Part shown: in pieces, positions 35,544 through 44,927 of the stretch
How the letters are laid out: each line of letters opens with the position of its first letter
Position numbering within the stretch: the stretch's first letter is position 1
Source of the DNA: Achromobacter spanius
Lineage (GTDB): Bacteria; Pseudomonadota; Gammaproteobacteria; Burkholderiales; Burkholderiaceae_B
Direction: 5' to 3'
Assembly: GCF_003994415.1 (NCBI RefSeq)
Contig: NZ_CP034689.1
Span: forward strand, 1,302,001 to 1,366,000
DNA length: 64,000 bases
Program-made: the position numbers and the translations under genes
The notes under the pieces: generated by a model
What the model saw: only the letters and a program-made list of their open reading frames with translations
Told to the model about the DNA's origin: nothing
Databases searched by the model: none

Positions 35544-36716
35544 TTATTTGGATAGCACCTGCATGGCCTGTTCCAAACCGGCGACGGTAACCGGATACAT
35601 GCGGTCCTGCATGATGTCGCGCATCAGCGCGATGGACTGACGGTATTGCCACGACGCGGTGGGTTCGGGGTTGAGCCACACCGATTTCGGCCAGGCATCC
35701 AGCAGCCGCCGCATCCACTGCGCGCCCGGTTCCTTGTTGTAGTGCTCGACGGAGCCGCCGGGCTGCAGGATTTCGTAGGGGCTCATGGTCGCGTCGCCGA
35801 CAATGATCAGGCGCCAGTCCGGGTTGTACTTGCGCAGCACGTCCCAGGTGTCGAAACGTTCATTCTGGCGGCGGCGGTTGCTTTGCCACAGGCTTTCATA
35901 CGGGCAGTTGTGGAAGTAATAGACTTCCAGGTTGCGGAATTCGCTGCGCGCCGCTGAAAACAATTCTTCAACGCGGCCGATGTGGTCGTCCATGCTGCCG
36001 CCCACGTCCAGCAGCATCAGCACCTTCACGGTGTTGTGGCGCTCGGGCACCATGCGCAGGTCCAGGTGGCCGGCGTTGCGCGCGGTGCTGGCGATGGTGT
36101 CGTCCAGGTCCAGTTCCATGTCGGCGCCTTCGCGCGCAAAGCGGCGCAAGCGCCGCAGCGCCACCTTGAAGTTGCGCGTGCCCAGTTCGACCTGGTCGTC
36201 GTAGTCCTTGAACTGGCGCATGTCCCAGACCTTGACCGCCGAACGGTTGCCGGCCGACGCGCCGCCCACGCGGATGCCTTCGGGGTGATAACCGCCGTTG
36301 CCGAACGGCGAGGTGCCGCCGGTGCCAATCCATTTGCTGCCGCCCGCATGGCGTTCTTTCTGCTCTTGCATGCGTTCTTTGAAAAGCTCCATCAGCTTGT
36401 CCCAGCCGTGCTTTTCGATGGCGGCTTTTTCTTCGGGCGACAGGTTCTTCTCGAACTCCTTGATCAGCCAGTCCAGCGGAATTTCCTTGTCCGCCGGCAG
36501 GGCTGCCTGGATGCCCTTGTAGTAGGCGCCAAAGGCTTTGTCGTAGCGGTCGTAGAGCGATTCGTCCTTGACCAGCGTGGCGCGCGCCAGGAAGTAGAAC
36601 TCGTCCAGCGTGGGCGCCATCAAGTCGTGGCGCAGGGCGTCCACCAGGGTCAGGTATTCCTTGACCGAGACGGGCAGCTTGTGCGCCCGAAGGTGGTAGA
36701 AGAAGTCAATCAGCAT
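35544..36716 (-). CDS. VWA-domain (CoxE-like) protein
   Basis: 390-residue cytoplasmic protein. The N-terminal helical half carries LPVSVKEYLTLVDAL, and a charged central part follows. The C-terminal von Willebrand A domain has the metal-ion site DVGGSMDDH (D-x-G-x-S form) near 245 and a later GDATMSPYE that supplies the third site. CoxE-like proteins work with MoxR ATPases, and the MoxR gene lies immediately upstream (25-base gap), so the pair probably acts as a chaperone for an unknown metalloenzyme or complex. Confidence 0.9.
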   Translation of the reverse strand: MLIDFFYHLRAHKLPVSVKEYLTLVDALRHDLMAPTLDEFYFLARATLVKDESLYDRYDKAFGAYYKGIQAALPADKEIPLDWLIKEFEKNLSPEEKAAIEKHGWDKLMELFKERMQEQKERHAGGSKWIGTGGTSPFGNGGYHPEGIRVGGASAGNRSAVKVWDMRQFKDYDDQVELGTRNFKVALRRLRRFAREGADMELDLDDTIASTARNAGHLDLRMVPERHNTVKVLMLLDVGGSMDDHIGRVEELFSAARSEFRNLEVYYFHNCPYESLWQSNRRRQNERFDTWDVLRKYNPDWRLIIVGDATMSPYEILQPGGSVEHYNKEPGAQWMRRLLDAWPKSVWLNPEPTASWQYRQSIALMRDIMQDRMYPVTVAGLEQAMQVLSK

Positions 36717-36741
36717 GGGCGGGCGGCCAGTGGCTTTGGGA

Positions 36742-37623
36742 TCAGCGGCGCTGGCCGCCGCGGGTCATTGCGGCAAGGCGTTCCAGCAGGTGCACGTCTT
36801 GCTCATTCTTCAGAAGCGCGCCCGCCATCAAGGGCACGGCGGTGGCGGTGTGGGCGTCGATTTCTGCCGCCGTGGCGTTTTCGGCCAGCAGCAGGCGCAG
36901 CCAGTCCAGCAGTTCCGAGGTGGACGGCTTTTTCTTCAGGCCGGGCGCGTCGCGCAGCGCAAAGAAAGTGTCCAGCGCCGCGCGCAACACGTCCTGCTTC
37001 AGATGCGGGTAGTGCACGGCGACGATGTCGCGCATGGTGTCGCGGTCGGGGAAGCGGATGTAGTGGAAGAAGCAGCGGCGCAGGAAGGCGTCGGGCAGGT
37101 CTTTCTCGTTGTTGGACGTGATGATGACCAGCGGACGATGGCGCGCCGAGATGGTCTCGCGCGTTTCATACACATGGAATTCCATGCGATCCAGCTCGCG
37201 CAGCAGGTCGTTGGGGAATTCGATGTCGGCCTTGTCGATCTCGTCGATCAGCAGCACCACCGGTTCGTCCGCCTGGAACGCTTGCCACAAGGTGCCTTGC
37301 ACGATGTAGTTGCGGATGTCGCGCACTTTCTCGTCACCCAGCTGCGAGTCGCGCAGGCGCGACACGGCGTCGTACTCGTACAGGCCCTGATGCGCCTTGG
37401 TGGTGGACTTGATGTGCCATTGCAGCAATGGCCGGCCCAACGCGCGCGCCACCTCTTCGGCCAGCATGGTTTTGCCGGTGCCCGGTTCCCCCTTGATCAG
37501 CAGCGGGCGCTGCAAGGTCAGGGCGGCGTTGACGGCCAGTTTCAGGTCGTCGGTGGCGACGTAAGAGTCGGTCCCGTTGAAGCGGGCAGGCGTGGCGGAT
37601 TGAGCGGACTGGGCTGCGGACAT
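36742..37623 (-). CDS. MoxR-family AAA+ ATPase
   Basis: 293-residue cytoplasmic ATPase. It has Walker A GEPGTGKT (about residue 43-50), Walker B LLIDEIDKAD, sensor-1 ITSNNEKDLPDAFLRRC and the small C-terminal helical domain of the MoxR class. It is first in a two-gene unit with the VWA protein. MoxR/VWA pairs typically assist metal-centre insertion or complex maturation. The two small cytochromes encoded divergently next to it are possible but unproven clients. Confidence 0.95.
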   Translation of the reverse strand: MSAAQSAQSATPARFNGTDSYVATDDLKLAVNAALTLQRPLLIKGEPGTGKTMLAEEVARALGRPLLQWHIKSTTKAHQGLYEYDAVSRLRDSQLGDEKVRDIRNYIVQGTLWQAFQADEPVVLLIDEIDKADIEFPNDLLRELDRMEFHVYETRETISARHRPLVIITSNNEKDLPDAFLRRCFFHYIRFPDRDTMRDIVAVHYPHLKQDVLRAALDTFFALRDAPGLKKKPSTSELLDWLRLLLAENATAAEIDAHTATAVPLMAGALLKNEQDVHLLERLAAMTRGGQRR

Positions 37624-37799
37624 AGGCTGATGGCTTCCGAGGATTGACGGTGATCAATACCCAACGCAAGGTATTAATCCTGAGCAATTATCGTACAATC
37701 AGGCGGTTTTGCAGTTGGGTTCGACCCGCAACGTGTTTGCAGGGGGCCGACGTGTGAGCAGGCCCTAGTCCTTAAGCCATACCAAGAAGAGCCATTCCA

Positions 37800-38153
37800 A
37801 TGAAGTTGCGAACCTCTCTGAAGTGCACGGTTTCCGTGTTGGCCGCGATAGCATCCTGTGCGATCGCCGGCCAGGCTGTTGCTGCTGACGCAGCGCCTGT
37901 CGGTAACATCCAAAACGCCCGCGACAAGGTCTCCATGTGCATCGGTTGCCACGGCATCGAAGGCTACAAGGCGACGTTCCCCGAGCTCTATCACGTGCCG
38001 ATGATTGCTGGCCAGAACGCCAAGTACATCGAGACCGCCCTGAACGAGTACAAGAAAGGCGCGCGCAGCCATCCCACGATGGACGCCATTGCCGGCAGCC
38101 TGTCCGACCAGGACATCGCAGACCTGGCCGCGTACTACTCGAATCTGAAATAA
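37800..38153 (+). CDS. Small periplasmic c-type cytochrome
   Basis: 117-residue protein with a signal peptide (cleavage near AVAAD, about 29) and one haem-binding motif CIGCH (about 47-51). A likely axial Met lies in VPMIAGQ. It belongs to the class I cytochrome c family (c4/c5-like single domain). The next gene encodes a similar cytochrome ten bases downstream, and the two probably carry electrons together in the periplasm. The divergent MoxR gene starts about 175 bases to the left. Confidence 0.93.
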   Translation: MKLRTSLKCTVSVLAAIASCAIAGQAVAADAAPVGNIQNARDKVSMCIGCHGIEGYKATFPELYHVPMIAGQNAKYIETALNEYKKGARSHPTMDAIAGSLSDQDIADLAAYYSNLK

Positions 38154-38163
38154 GGGGCAAACA

Positions 38164-38526
38164 ATGAATCGCACGATGCTTGCCCTTCTGGGCGCGACTT
38201 TCGCCATGGCGGGCGCCTCCGTTCAGGCGCAGGACCTGGCCGCCGGCAAAGCCGTTTTCGATAAATTCAATTGCGCGTCGTGTCACGGCGCCGACGCCAA
38301 GACCGCGGTGGATCCGTCCTACCCCATATTGGCTGGCCAGCACGCCGACTACCTGGCCCATGCGCTGAAGGCCTACAAGCGCGGCGCCTCGGGCAGCGCG
38401 GCCACTGCCAACGTGCGCAAGAACCCCATCATGGGCACCTTTGCCACGCCGCTGTCCGACGAGGATATTTCCAACGTGTCGGCATGGCTGGCGTCCCTGC
38501 CCAGCGACCTGGGCGTACGCAAATAA
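38164..38526 (+). CDS. Second small periplasmic c-type cytochrome
   Basis: 120-residue protein with a signal peptide ending VQAQD (about 23) and the haem motif CASCH (about 37-41). The probable axial Met lies in NPIMGTFA near 92. Its similarity in length and layout to the preceding gene suggests a tandem duplication, and the ten-base gap suggests one transcript. It is convergent with the DUF1841 gene; a bulged hairpin in the gap has no T run. Confidence 0.93.
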   Translation: MNRTMLALLGATFAMAGASVQAQDLAAGKAVFDKFNCASCHGADAKTAVDPSYPILAGQHADYLAHALKAYKRGASGSAATANVRKNPIMGTFATPLSDEDISNVSAWLASLPSDLGVRK

Positions 38527-38554
38527 CGCTTGGGCCTCAAAGGCTAAGCAAGCG

Positions 38555-38980
38555 TCAAAGGCTGGCGCGGCGGCGGATCAAGTCTATATAGGTGTCGCTT
38601 TCCAGCGGCGTACCCAGGCGCTGCGCTTCCCACACCACTTGTCCCAGGCATTCCATGATTTCATGGGCTGCCTGATGGGCATCCGAGCGCGCCGTCAGTT
38701 GTTGGTAAGCAAGCCGGATGCCGGGCGGATGGTCAATGGACAACTGCTCGGCGATGGCCAGATGCATGGACAGGTGCAGGAACGGGTTGGTGCGCCCCTT
38801 TTCCACTGCGTATTCCATGGTCATGGCCTCGGGGCTTTCCAGGTCGCCGTGGTATTCGGGATGCTCGATGATCCAGTCCAGCGCGATGGCCTCGAGCGGC
38901 GTCAGCACTTCGTTGGCGCGGTGCTTGCGCCAGGTGTCGATAAAGAATTCGCGGACTTGGTCGCGTGAGGGATTGAACAT
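38555..38980 (-). CDS. DUF1841 family protein
   Basis: 141-residue soluble protein with the pattern MFNPSRDQVREFF, IIEHPEYHGDLE and FLHLSMHLAIAEQLSID, which I recognise as DUF1841, a betaproteobacterial family of unknown function with conserved His and Glu residues that could bind metal. An in-frame ATG 11 codons upstream (39013) is possible, but the Pro-rich extension is unlike the family start. Neighbours give no functional hint. Confidence 0.85.
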   Translation of the reverse strand: MFNPSRDQVREFFIDTWRKHRANEVLTPLEAIALDWIIEHPEYHGDLESPEAMTMEYAVEKGRTNPFLHLSMHLAIAEQLSIDHPPGIRLAYQQLTARSDAHQAAHEIMECLGQVVWEAQRLGTPLESDTYIDLIRRRASL

Positions 38981-39181
38981 CGGCGGGGGACGGAATGCGG
39001 TGTATGAACGCATTATTTTACCGCGCGCCTGCTGGACGCCGGTTGCCGACGGCCCTTTGCGATATAGAATTGGTTGCTATCCGCCATCCGGTGTGCGGTC
39101 TGACAGGGCGTTTCCCTGCGGAATCGGACGCTTTTCGATGCGGCGCGTGCAGAAAAACCACCCGGAGCAAATGGAGCATTC

Positions 39182-40438
39182 ATGTCCTACCAACATATCA
39201 AGGTTCCCGCTGGCGGCCAGAAAATCACGGTCAACGCTGATTTCTCGCTGAATGTGCCTGAACAGCCCATCGTTCCCTTCATCGAAGGCGACGGCACGGG
39301 CGCCGACATCACCCCGGTGATGATCAAGGTTGTCGACGCCGCGGTGCAGAAAGCCTACGGCGGCAAGCGCAAGATTCATTGGATGGAAGTCTATGCCGGC
39401 GAGAAGGCCACCAAGGTCTACGGCCCGGACGTCTGGCTGCCCGACGAAACCCTGGAAGTCGTCAAAGACTACGTGGTGTCCATCAAGGGTCCGTTGACCA
39501 CGCCGGTTGGCGGCGGCATCCGCTCGCTGAACGTGGCGCTGCGTCAGCAACTGGACCTGTACGTCTGCCTGCGCCCGGTGGCGTACTTCAAGGGCGTGCC
39601 CTCGCCGGTGCGTGAACCCGAAAAGACCAATATGGTGATCTTCCGCGAGAACTCGGAAGACATCTACGCCGGCATCGAATACATGGCCGAAAGCGAGCAG
39701 GCCAAGGAACTGATCCAGTTCCTGCAGACCAAGCTGGGCGTGAAGAAGATCCGCTTTCCGAACACTTCGTCCATCGGCATCAAGCCCGTGTCGCGCGAAG
39801 GCACCGAGCGCCTGGTGCGCAAGGCCGCGCAATACGTCATCGACAATGACCGCACGTCGCTGACGCTGGTGCACAAGGGCAACATCATGAAGTTCACGGA
39901 AGGCGGCTTCCGGGACTGGGGCTACGAGCTGCTGCAAAAGGAATTCGGCGCGCAACTGATCGACGGCGGCCCGTGGTGCAAGTTCAAGAATCCCAGAACG
40001 GGCCGCGAGATCATCGTCAAGGACGTGATTGCCGACGCCTTCCTGCAGCAGATCCTGCTGCGTCCGGCCGAATACGACGTTATCGCGACGCTGAACCTGA
40101 ACGGCGACTACATCTCGGACGCGCTGGCGGCGCAAGTGGGCGGCATCGGCATCGCGCCGGGCGCCAACCTGTCGGACTCGGTCGCCATGTTCGAAGCCAC
40201 CCACGGCACGGCGCCCAAGTACGCGGGCAAGGACTACGTGAACCCCGGTTCCGAAATCCTGTCGGCCGAAATGATGCTGCGCCACATGGGCTGGACCGAA
40301 GCTGCCGACCTGATCATCTCCAGCATGGAAAAGTCCATCCTGTCCAAGAAGGTCACGTATGACTTTGCCCGCCTGCTGGAAGGCGCGACCCAGGTGTCGT
40401 GCTCGGGCTTTGGCCAGGTCATGATCGAAAACATGTAA
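39182..40438 (+). CDS. icd: NADP-dependent isocitrate dehydrogenase
   Basis: 418-residue TCA-cycle enzyme that oxidises isocitrate to 2-oxoglutarate and CO2. It has the substrate motif IRSLNVALRQ with the regulatory Ser, the catalytic-region Tyr and Lys in the N-terminal half, and GTAPKYAGKDYVNPG, where the Lys-Tyr pair marks NADP specificity. Close in length and sequence to the E. coli enzyme. It forms its own unit, ending in a strong terminator. Confidence 0.98.
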   Translation: MSYQHIKVPAGGQKITVNADFSLNVPEQPIVPFIEGDGTGADITPVMIKVVDAAVQKAYGGKRKIHWMEVYAGEKATKVYGPDVWLPDETLEVVKDYVVSIKGPLTTPVGGGIRSLNVALRQQLDLYVCLRPVAYFKGVPSPVREPEKTNMVIFRENSEDIYAGIEYMAESEQAKELIQFLQTKLGVKKIRFPNTSSIGIKPVSREGTERLVRKAAQYVIDNDRTSLTLVHKGNIMKFTEGGFRDWGYELLQKEFGAQLIDGGPWCKFKNPRTGREIIVKDVIADAFLQQILLRPAEYDVIATLNLNGDYISDALAAQVGGIGIAPGANLSDSVAMFEATHGTAPKYAGKDYVNPGSEILSAEMMLRHMGWTEAADLIISSMEKSILSKKVTYDFARLLEGATQVSCSGFGQVMIENM

Positions 40439-40468
40439 ATCCGCGGGTCACCCCGTGATGTTCCGCTG

Positions 40469-40499
40469 AACCCGCCCGCCATCATGGCGGGCGGGTTTT
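40469..40499 (+). terminator. Rho-independent terminator after icd
   Basis: Twelve-base perfect stem AACCCGCCCGCC/GGCGGGCGGGTT with a five-base loop and four T, 30 bases after the stop codon. Confidence 0.92.
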
Positions 40500-40558
40500 G
40501 TCTACCTATTCCGCATGAAGCGCATTGCGCTTGCGTTGTTCTTTCCAGGTTGATCGCT

Positions 40559-41824
40559 GTGCCCCGAATGTATGTTTCCTTAGCCACCTGGCTTGTGTTG
40601 TTGGTACCCGCGCTGGCCTTGACCAGTCCGGTTGGCGGACCCGCCATTCTTTATCTGAGCGCCCTGATCGCGCTGACCGCGCTGGCGGTCAACGCCGTCA
40701 AGCGGTACGAACCCATGAATTTCGGCGCCTTGTGGCCGATGTCGCTGGTGCTGCTGCTGCCACTGGCCTGTATGTTCGCCACGTCCATGGTGCAAGGCGT
40801 GTGGAGCAATTCCGAACTTGAAAAGCTGCTGCGCTTTGCACTGGCGCTGCCGGTGTTATGGCTATTGCTGCGCGCGCCGCAGCGATGGCTCAAGCTGGTG
40901 CAGTGGAGCATCTTGGTGGGCGCCCTTGCCGGGTCGCTGTTGCTGATCGTCGTCATGGAAACCGAGAGCCGTGGCGCGATGATCGATGTCGGCGGGCGCT
41001 ATAACGCCGTGGGGTTTGCGAACTTGACGCTGTTGTTCGGCGGCATGACGCTCTTGTCCCTGGGCTTTGGGCCTTCCACTCGCTGGCCCCGCACCGAAGT
41101 GGTGGTGAAGCTGTTGGTGGTGGCGTTGTCTGTCATCGCCACCTGGCTGTCCGAGACGCGCAGCAGTTGGATGCTGCTGCCTATCCTGGGCGTGGTGTTC
41201 CTGCTGGGCCTGCGCCATTGGCAGCGCCGCCATAAGGTGTATTGCGCCTTGGCCGTCTCTGTGGCGCTGGTTGCCAGCGCCGCCGCCATCTGGACGTTCA
41301 GCAGCCGGATGCACGAGATCTCGAAAGACGTCCAACGATTTACGACGTCGACCAACCGCGATACGTCCTTCGGCATCCGCTTGCAGTTGTGGCATGCCTC
41401 GTATCTGATGTTCGAAAAGAGTCCGATCGTGGGCGTGGGTCCCAGCAAGTTCCGCGAAGAGCTGCGGACGCTTCAAACCCAAGGCGTGGTTACCCAAGAG
41501 GTGGTCGACGGCTATGGAGAGCCCCACAACGACCTGCTGGCTGCGTTGGCCGGATATGGGCTGCTGGGCTTGATCACGATTTTGCTCCTGTACCTGGTGC
41601 CGGCGGCCGTATTCTTCCGCCGCTTGGCCAGCGATGACAGGGTGATCCGCGTTGGCGCACAGTTGGGGCTGCTTTTCTGCCTGGGTTATTGCGCCTTCAG
41701 CCTGACCGAGATGATGTTCCGCAACATGCGCAGCGTGCCCAACTATTCGCTGGCCGTCGTGACGCTGATTGCGTTGACGACGCCGCGCGTCGCGCAGGCG
41801 GCCAGGGGAGCATTGCGGCGCTGA
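40559..41824 (+). CDS. O-antigen ligase / Wzy-like membrane protein
   Basis: About 421-residue inner-membrane protein with ten or more hydrophobic helices. The central periplasmic loop holds SFGIRLQLWHASYLMFEKSPIVGVGP and the GEPHNDLLAALAGYGLLGL block typical of the Wzy_C/O-antigen ligase family, in which Arg and His residues act on undecaprenyl-linked glycans. A GTG at 40559 or an ATG at 40568 may be the start. It stands alone rather than in a glycan gene cluster and is followed by a strong terminator. Whether it ligates O-antigen, polymerises it or glycosylates a protein is open. Confidence 0.85.
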   Translation: MPRMYVSLATWLVLLVPALALTSPVGGPAILYLSALIALTALAVNAVKRYEPMNFGALWPMSLVLLLPLACMFATSMVQGVWSNSELEKLLRFALALPVLWLLLRAPQRWLKLVQWSILVGALAGSLLLIVVMETESRGAMIDVGGRYNAVGFANLTLLFGGMTLLSLGFGPSTRWPRTEVVVKLLVVALSVIATWLSETRSSWMLLPILGVVFLLGLRHWQRRHKVYCALAVSVALVASAAAIWTFSSRMHEISKDVQRFTTSTNRDTSFGIRLQLWHASYLMFEKSPIVGVGPSKFREELRTLQTQGVVTQEVVDGYGEPHNDLLAALAGYGLLGLITILLLYLVPAAVFFRRLASDDRVIRVGAQLGLLFCLGYCAFSLTEMMFRNMRSVPNYSLAVVTLIALTTPRVAQAARGALRR

Positions 41825-41862
41825 CGGCAAGCGGAGAAATCTCCGCAATGCAAGCACTACCG

Positions 41863-41894
41863 AACGCAAGGTCTGCCGGCCTTGCGTTTTTTTT
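41863..41894 (+). terminator. Rho-independent terminator after the ligase-like gene
   Basis: Nine-base perfect stem AACGCAAGG/CCTTGCGTT with an eight-base loop and a run of eight T. Confidence 0.93.
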
Positions 41895-42044
41895 ATGCGT
41901 CTTGCTTTAGATCAACGGTCTTAAGCCTTCCTAGTGAAAACCCTGCTGCGTCACCGTATCCTGACGGATCGCAATACATAAACCGTCACATTCTGCCGTC
42001 AAACGTTTCATGTGGCAGATTGAAAAAAATAACGAGGAGAGGCT

Positions 42045-43586
42045 GTGAAAAATTCCAGTCTGCGCAGGGAGCTGTTGTGGTTCGTATTCGCCATTGGCGC
42101 TGTCGTTCTGATGCTGGGTGCCTGGGATGCCTGGCAGCGCCGCGCCGAGATGGTGGCCGAGCGCAAGACCGAATTGCGTCATGTGCTGGATCTGTCGGCG
42201 GGCATTCTGCGTAATGGCAAGCAGAGTGTCAGCGAAGGCATGCCGCTGGCCCAGGCCAAGCAGAATGTGGCGCGGCGTCTGGCGCAACTGCGCTACGGCG
42301 ACGACGGCTACGTGGGCGTGTTCGGCGATGACTATGCGCTGCTGGTGCATCCGGACGCCAAGCTGGTGGGCACGAACGTGCGCGCCATCAAGGATGTGGA
42401 CGGCTTGCCGATTTTCGAAAACCTCTATGCCGAAGGCAAGGCGGGCGGCGGTTATGTGGAGTACCGTTTTCCACGGCCAGGCGCCGACGAGGCCTTGCCG
42501 AAGATCAGCTATGCCGCTTATGACGCGGATTGGGGCTGGCTGATCTTTACCGGACTCTATGTGGATGATGTCGACAACGCGTTCTATGGCACCTTGTGGC
42601 GCCAGGGCGGCGTGACGCTGGGCTTGCTGGCGGTGCTGCTGATCGGGGCATTGCGCTTCTTCCGCACGCATGTGATCGGCCCCTTGGATGAGGCCGTGGC
42701 GCTGTGCGAGCGCGTGGCCAATGGCGACTTGTCCGGCAGCGTGTCGCACCACCATCGCGGCGAGATCGGCCGCCTGTTCGAAGGGATGGGGCGCATGCAG
42801 GAACGTCTGCAAGCCGCCTTGCGCACGATCGTGCAGTCCACGGGATCCATCGCGGCGGCCTCGCGCCAGATCGCCGCGGGCAGCATGGACCTTTCGGATC
42901 GCACCGAGAAGCAGGCCGCCGCGCTTGAGCAGACGGCCGCCAGCGTGGAAGAGATTACGGCCACCGCCAAGCAAAGCGCGCAACACGTGCGCGAAGTCAG
43001 TTCCCTGGCCGGCCAGGCGGCGCAACTGGCCCGTCAGGGCAGCGAAGAAACGCAGCACGCCATTGACGCCATGCGCGAGATCTCACACAGTTCGCAGCGC
43101 ATCGGCGAGATCATCAGCGTGATCGACGGGATTGCGTTTCAGACCAACATACTGGCCTTGAACGCGGCGGTCGAAGCGGCGCGGGCGGGCGAGCAGGGGC
43201 GCGGCTTTGCGGTGGTGGCGGGCGAAGTTCGGGCGTTGGCACAGCGGTCGGCCACGGCCGCCAAAGAGATCAAGGGCTTGATCGAGACCTCGTCGGATTC
43301 CGTTGCGCGCGGCAGCGAACGGGTGGGCCAGGCCAGCGCAACCATGGGCAGCGTGCTGGAATCGGCCGCCACCAGCGCGCCGCTGATGGGCGAGATTGCC
43401 ACCGCGTCGGCCGAGCAAAGCGTGGGCATCGAGCAGATCAACCAAGCCGTCACGCACCTGGACAGCGTGACGCAGCAGAACGCGGCGCTGGTGCAGGAGT
43501 TCGCGGCGTCGGCGGCGACCCTGCACGAGCAGGCCGACGGCCTGGCGCGCGCTGTGTCGGTATTCAAGCTGTCTGTAGCCGGCTAG
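42045..43586 (+). CDS. Methyl-accepting chemotaxis protein with periplasmic Cache domain
   Basis: 513-residue chemoreceptor. The first membrane helix is at about 8-25. A single periplasmic Cache-type sensor domain (30-185) has VARRLAQLRYGDDGYVGVFGDDY and is followed by the second helix (about 188-208), a HAMP domain (210-262) and the cytoplasmic signalling hairpin with the tip IDGIAFQTNILALNAAVEAARAG. No CheR-binding pentapeptide is seen at the C-terminus (ends KLSVAG), so adaptation probably relies on other receptors. GTG start with GAGGAGA upstream. Its 3' end overlaps the convergent DapA-like gene by 23 bases. The Cache subfamily suggests small organic ligands, unproven. Confidence 0.94.
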   Translation: MKNSSLRRELLWFVFAIGAVVLMLGAWDAWQRRAEMVAERKTELRHVLDLSAGILRNGKQSVSEGMPLAQAKQNVARRLAQLRYGDDGYVGVFGDDYALLVHPDAKLVGTNVRAIKDVDGLPIFENLYAEGKAGGGYVEYRFPRPGADEALPKISYAAYDADWGWLIFTGLYVDDVDNAFYGTLWRQGGVTLGLLAVLLIGALRFFRTHVIGPLDEAVALCERVANGDLSGSVSHHHRGEIGRLFEGMGRMQERLQAALRTIVQSTGSIAAASRQIAAGSMDLSDRTEKQAAALEQTAASVEEITATAKQSAQHVREVSSLAGQAAQLARQGSEETQHAIDAMREISHSSQRIGEIISVIDGIAFQTNILALNAAVEAARAGEQGRGFAVVAGEVRALAQRSATAAKEIKGLIETSSDSVARGSERVGQASATMGSVLESAATSAPLMGEIATASAEQSVGIEQINQAVTHLDSVTQQNAALVQEFAASAATLHEQADGLARAVSVFKLSVAG

Positions 43587-44463
43587 GCAAGTCCTGCACG
43601 GCGCTCATCGCCCGTTGCAGGCGTGGGGTCAGGTCGCGGCTGGCGGGCATCATGGGCATGCGCAGTTCGTCGGCGATCAGCCCTTGCAGGGCGAGCGCCC
43701 GCTTGATCGGCGCGGGATTCGGTTCGGTGAACAGAAGCCGGATCAGCGCGCGCAGCGGCTCGAAAAGCGCGCGCGCGGCTTGCGCCTGGCCCGCGTGCGC
43801 CAGCCCCATGATTTCCACATAGCGCTCGGGAAACAAATGCGCGGCGGCCGGGATGGCGCCGCGTCCGCCGGCTAGCCAGTGGTCCAGCAAGGACAGGTCG
43901 TCGCCACACAGCGCATCCAGCTTGCCCCGCGTGTTCAAGGCGGCAAGCACCGCCGGGTTGCATTCCTTGACGGCGGAAAAGTTGGGCAGCAAGGCCAGCG
44001 ATTCCATGGTCTCGACCGTCATGGTCACGCCCGTGCGCTTGGGGATGTTGTACAGGATGATGGGGCGTTCGGTAGCCCAGGCGATCTGCCGGTAATGCCA
44101 CAGGATGCCGGCTTGCGAGGGGCCCAGATAGTAAGGCGGCGGCACCAGATAGCCCGCCGGGCTATGCTTGTCCAGTCGCCGGATGGCCGTGGCCACGCCG
44201 CGCGTGTCGACCCCGCCCGCGCCGAATATCAAGGGCAGCGCATGCGGGTCGCTGGCGATGGCCTGGGCCATGTCGATTTTCTCGGACAGGCTGAGCAGAT
44301 TGCCTTCGCCGGTGGAACCGAACAGCACCAGGCCGGTGATGCCCGCGTTGCGGTAGTAGCGGGCCAGAGCCTGCGCGGCGTCCATGTCCACGTAGCCGCC
44401 ACGCAGCGGCGTGATCATCGGCAGCCAGATGCCTTCAAAGCGCGGAGTCAGCGGTAGATCCAT
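43564..44463 (-). CDS. Dihydrodipicolinate synthase-family aldolase (DapA paralogue)
   Basis: 299-residue TIM-barrel lyase of the DHDPS/N-acetylneuraminate lyase superfamily. It has GSTGEGNLLS, YNIPKRTG with the catalytic Tyr, and the Schiff-base Lys in AVKECNP (about residue 165). The pathway is uncertain: the family includes true DapA and catabolic aldolases. It starts three bases after a small ACT-like gene on the same strand, so both are probably one unit. Arg-rich C-terminal tail of about 25 residues. The overlap with the chemoreceptor 3' end is real for both reading frames. Confidence 0.9.
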   Translation of the reverse strand: MDLPLTPRFEGIWLPMITPLRGGYVDMDAAQALARYYRNAGITGLVLFGSTGEGNLLSLSEKIDMAQAIASDPHALPLIFGAGGVDTRGVATAIRRLDKHSPAGYLVPPPYYLGPSQAGILWHYRQIAWATERPIILYNIPKRTGVTMTVETMESLALLPNFSAVKECNPAVLAALNTRGKLDALCGDDLSLLDHWLAGGRGAIPAAAHLFPERYVEIMGLAHAGQAQAARALFEPLRALIRLLFTEPNPAPIKRALALQGLIADELRMPMMPASRDLTPRLQRAMSAVQDLPSRLQTA

Positions 44464-44466
44464 GAT

Positions 44467-44787
44467 CTAGCACCCCGTGATGGCGGCGGCCGCGCGCACC
44501 GGTCCGAATTCCGCTTGGGGCAGCCCGCGCATGACGGCAAGCATCATGTCGTCCAATTCGTCCTGGGCGCATTGCAGTTGCAAGGTGCTTTGCGCACGGG
44601 CGTGGTCCACGGACAGCAGGAAAATGCCGATCCGCTGACCCAGCGCGCGATGCAGCGCCAGGCGCACGTTCAAGGCATCCAGCGTATCGATCCTGATCGT
44701 CAGCGCAACCTGTCGACTTTGCGCCAGCGGCAAGCTTGGGATGAGATCGTGCGTAGCAGGGTGGGACGAGTGCAGTCGGGGAATCAT
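44467..44787 (-). CDS. Small ACT-like protein upstream of the DapA paralogue
   Basis: 106-residue protein starting at ATG 44787. The segment from about residue 27 (VALTIRIDTLDALNVRLALHRALG then FLLSVDHARAQSTLQLQ) has the beta-alpha-beta beat of an ACT-like regulatory domain. This is clearly better coding sequence than the overlapping frames. A much longer frame (to 45447) is misleading, as its upstream part runs out of frame through the porin gene. It ends three bases before the DapA-like start, suggesting a regulatory subunit or partner. The ACT assignment is tentative. Confidence 0.65.
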   Translation of the reverse strand: MIPRLHSSHPATHDLIPSLPLAQSRQVALTIRIDTLDALNVRLALHRALGQRIGIFLLSVDHARAQSTLQLQCAQDELDDMMLAVMRGLPQAEFGPVRAAAAITGC

Positions 44788-44927
44788 GGCGTGGGCGGAG
44801 CGGGGCGCCGCTGGCGGCGATCCGCATTTCCTTTGGTTGATGACGATTCCACTATAGGAATCACGCCGTAAATCCTGCCGATAAAGGCGGGCGTGACGCG
44901 TAAAAATCGCGTCAACGCCCCACGCGT

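Noticed and set aside
41970..42010. Sigma-28-like flagellar/chemotaxis promoter before the chemoreceptor (TAAA...GCCGTCAA)
   Set aside because: The spacing is about three bases too short and the -10 part is a poor match.
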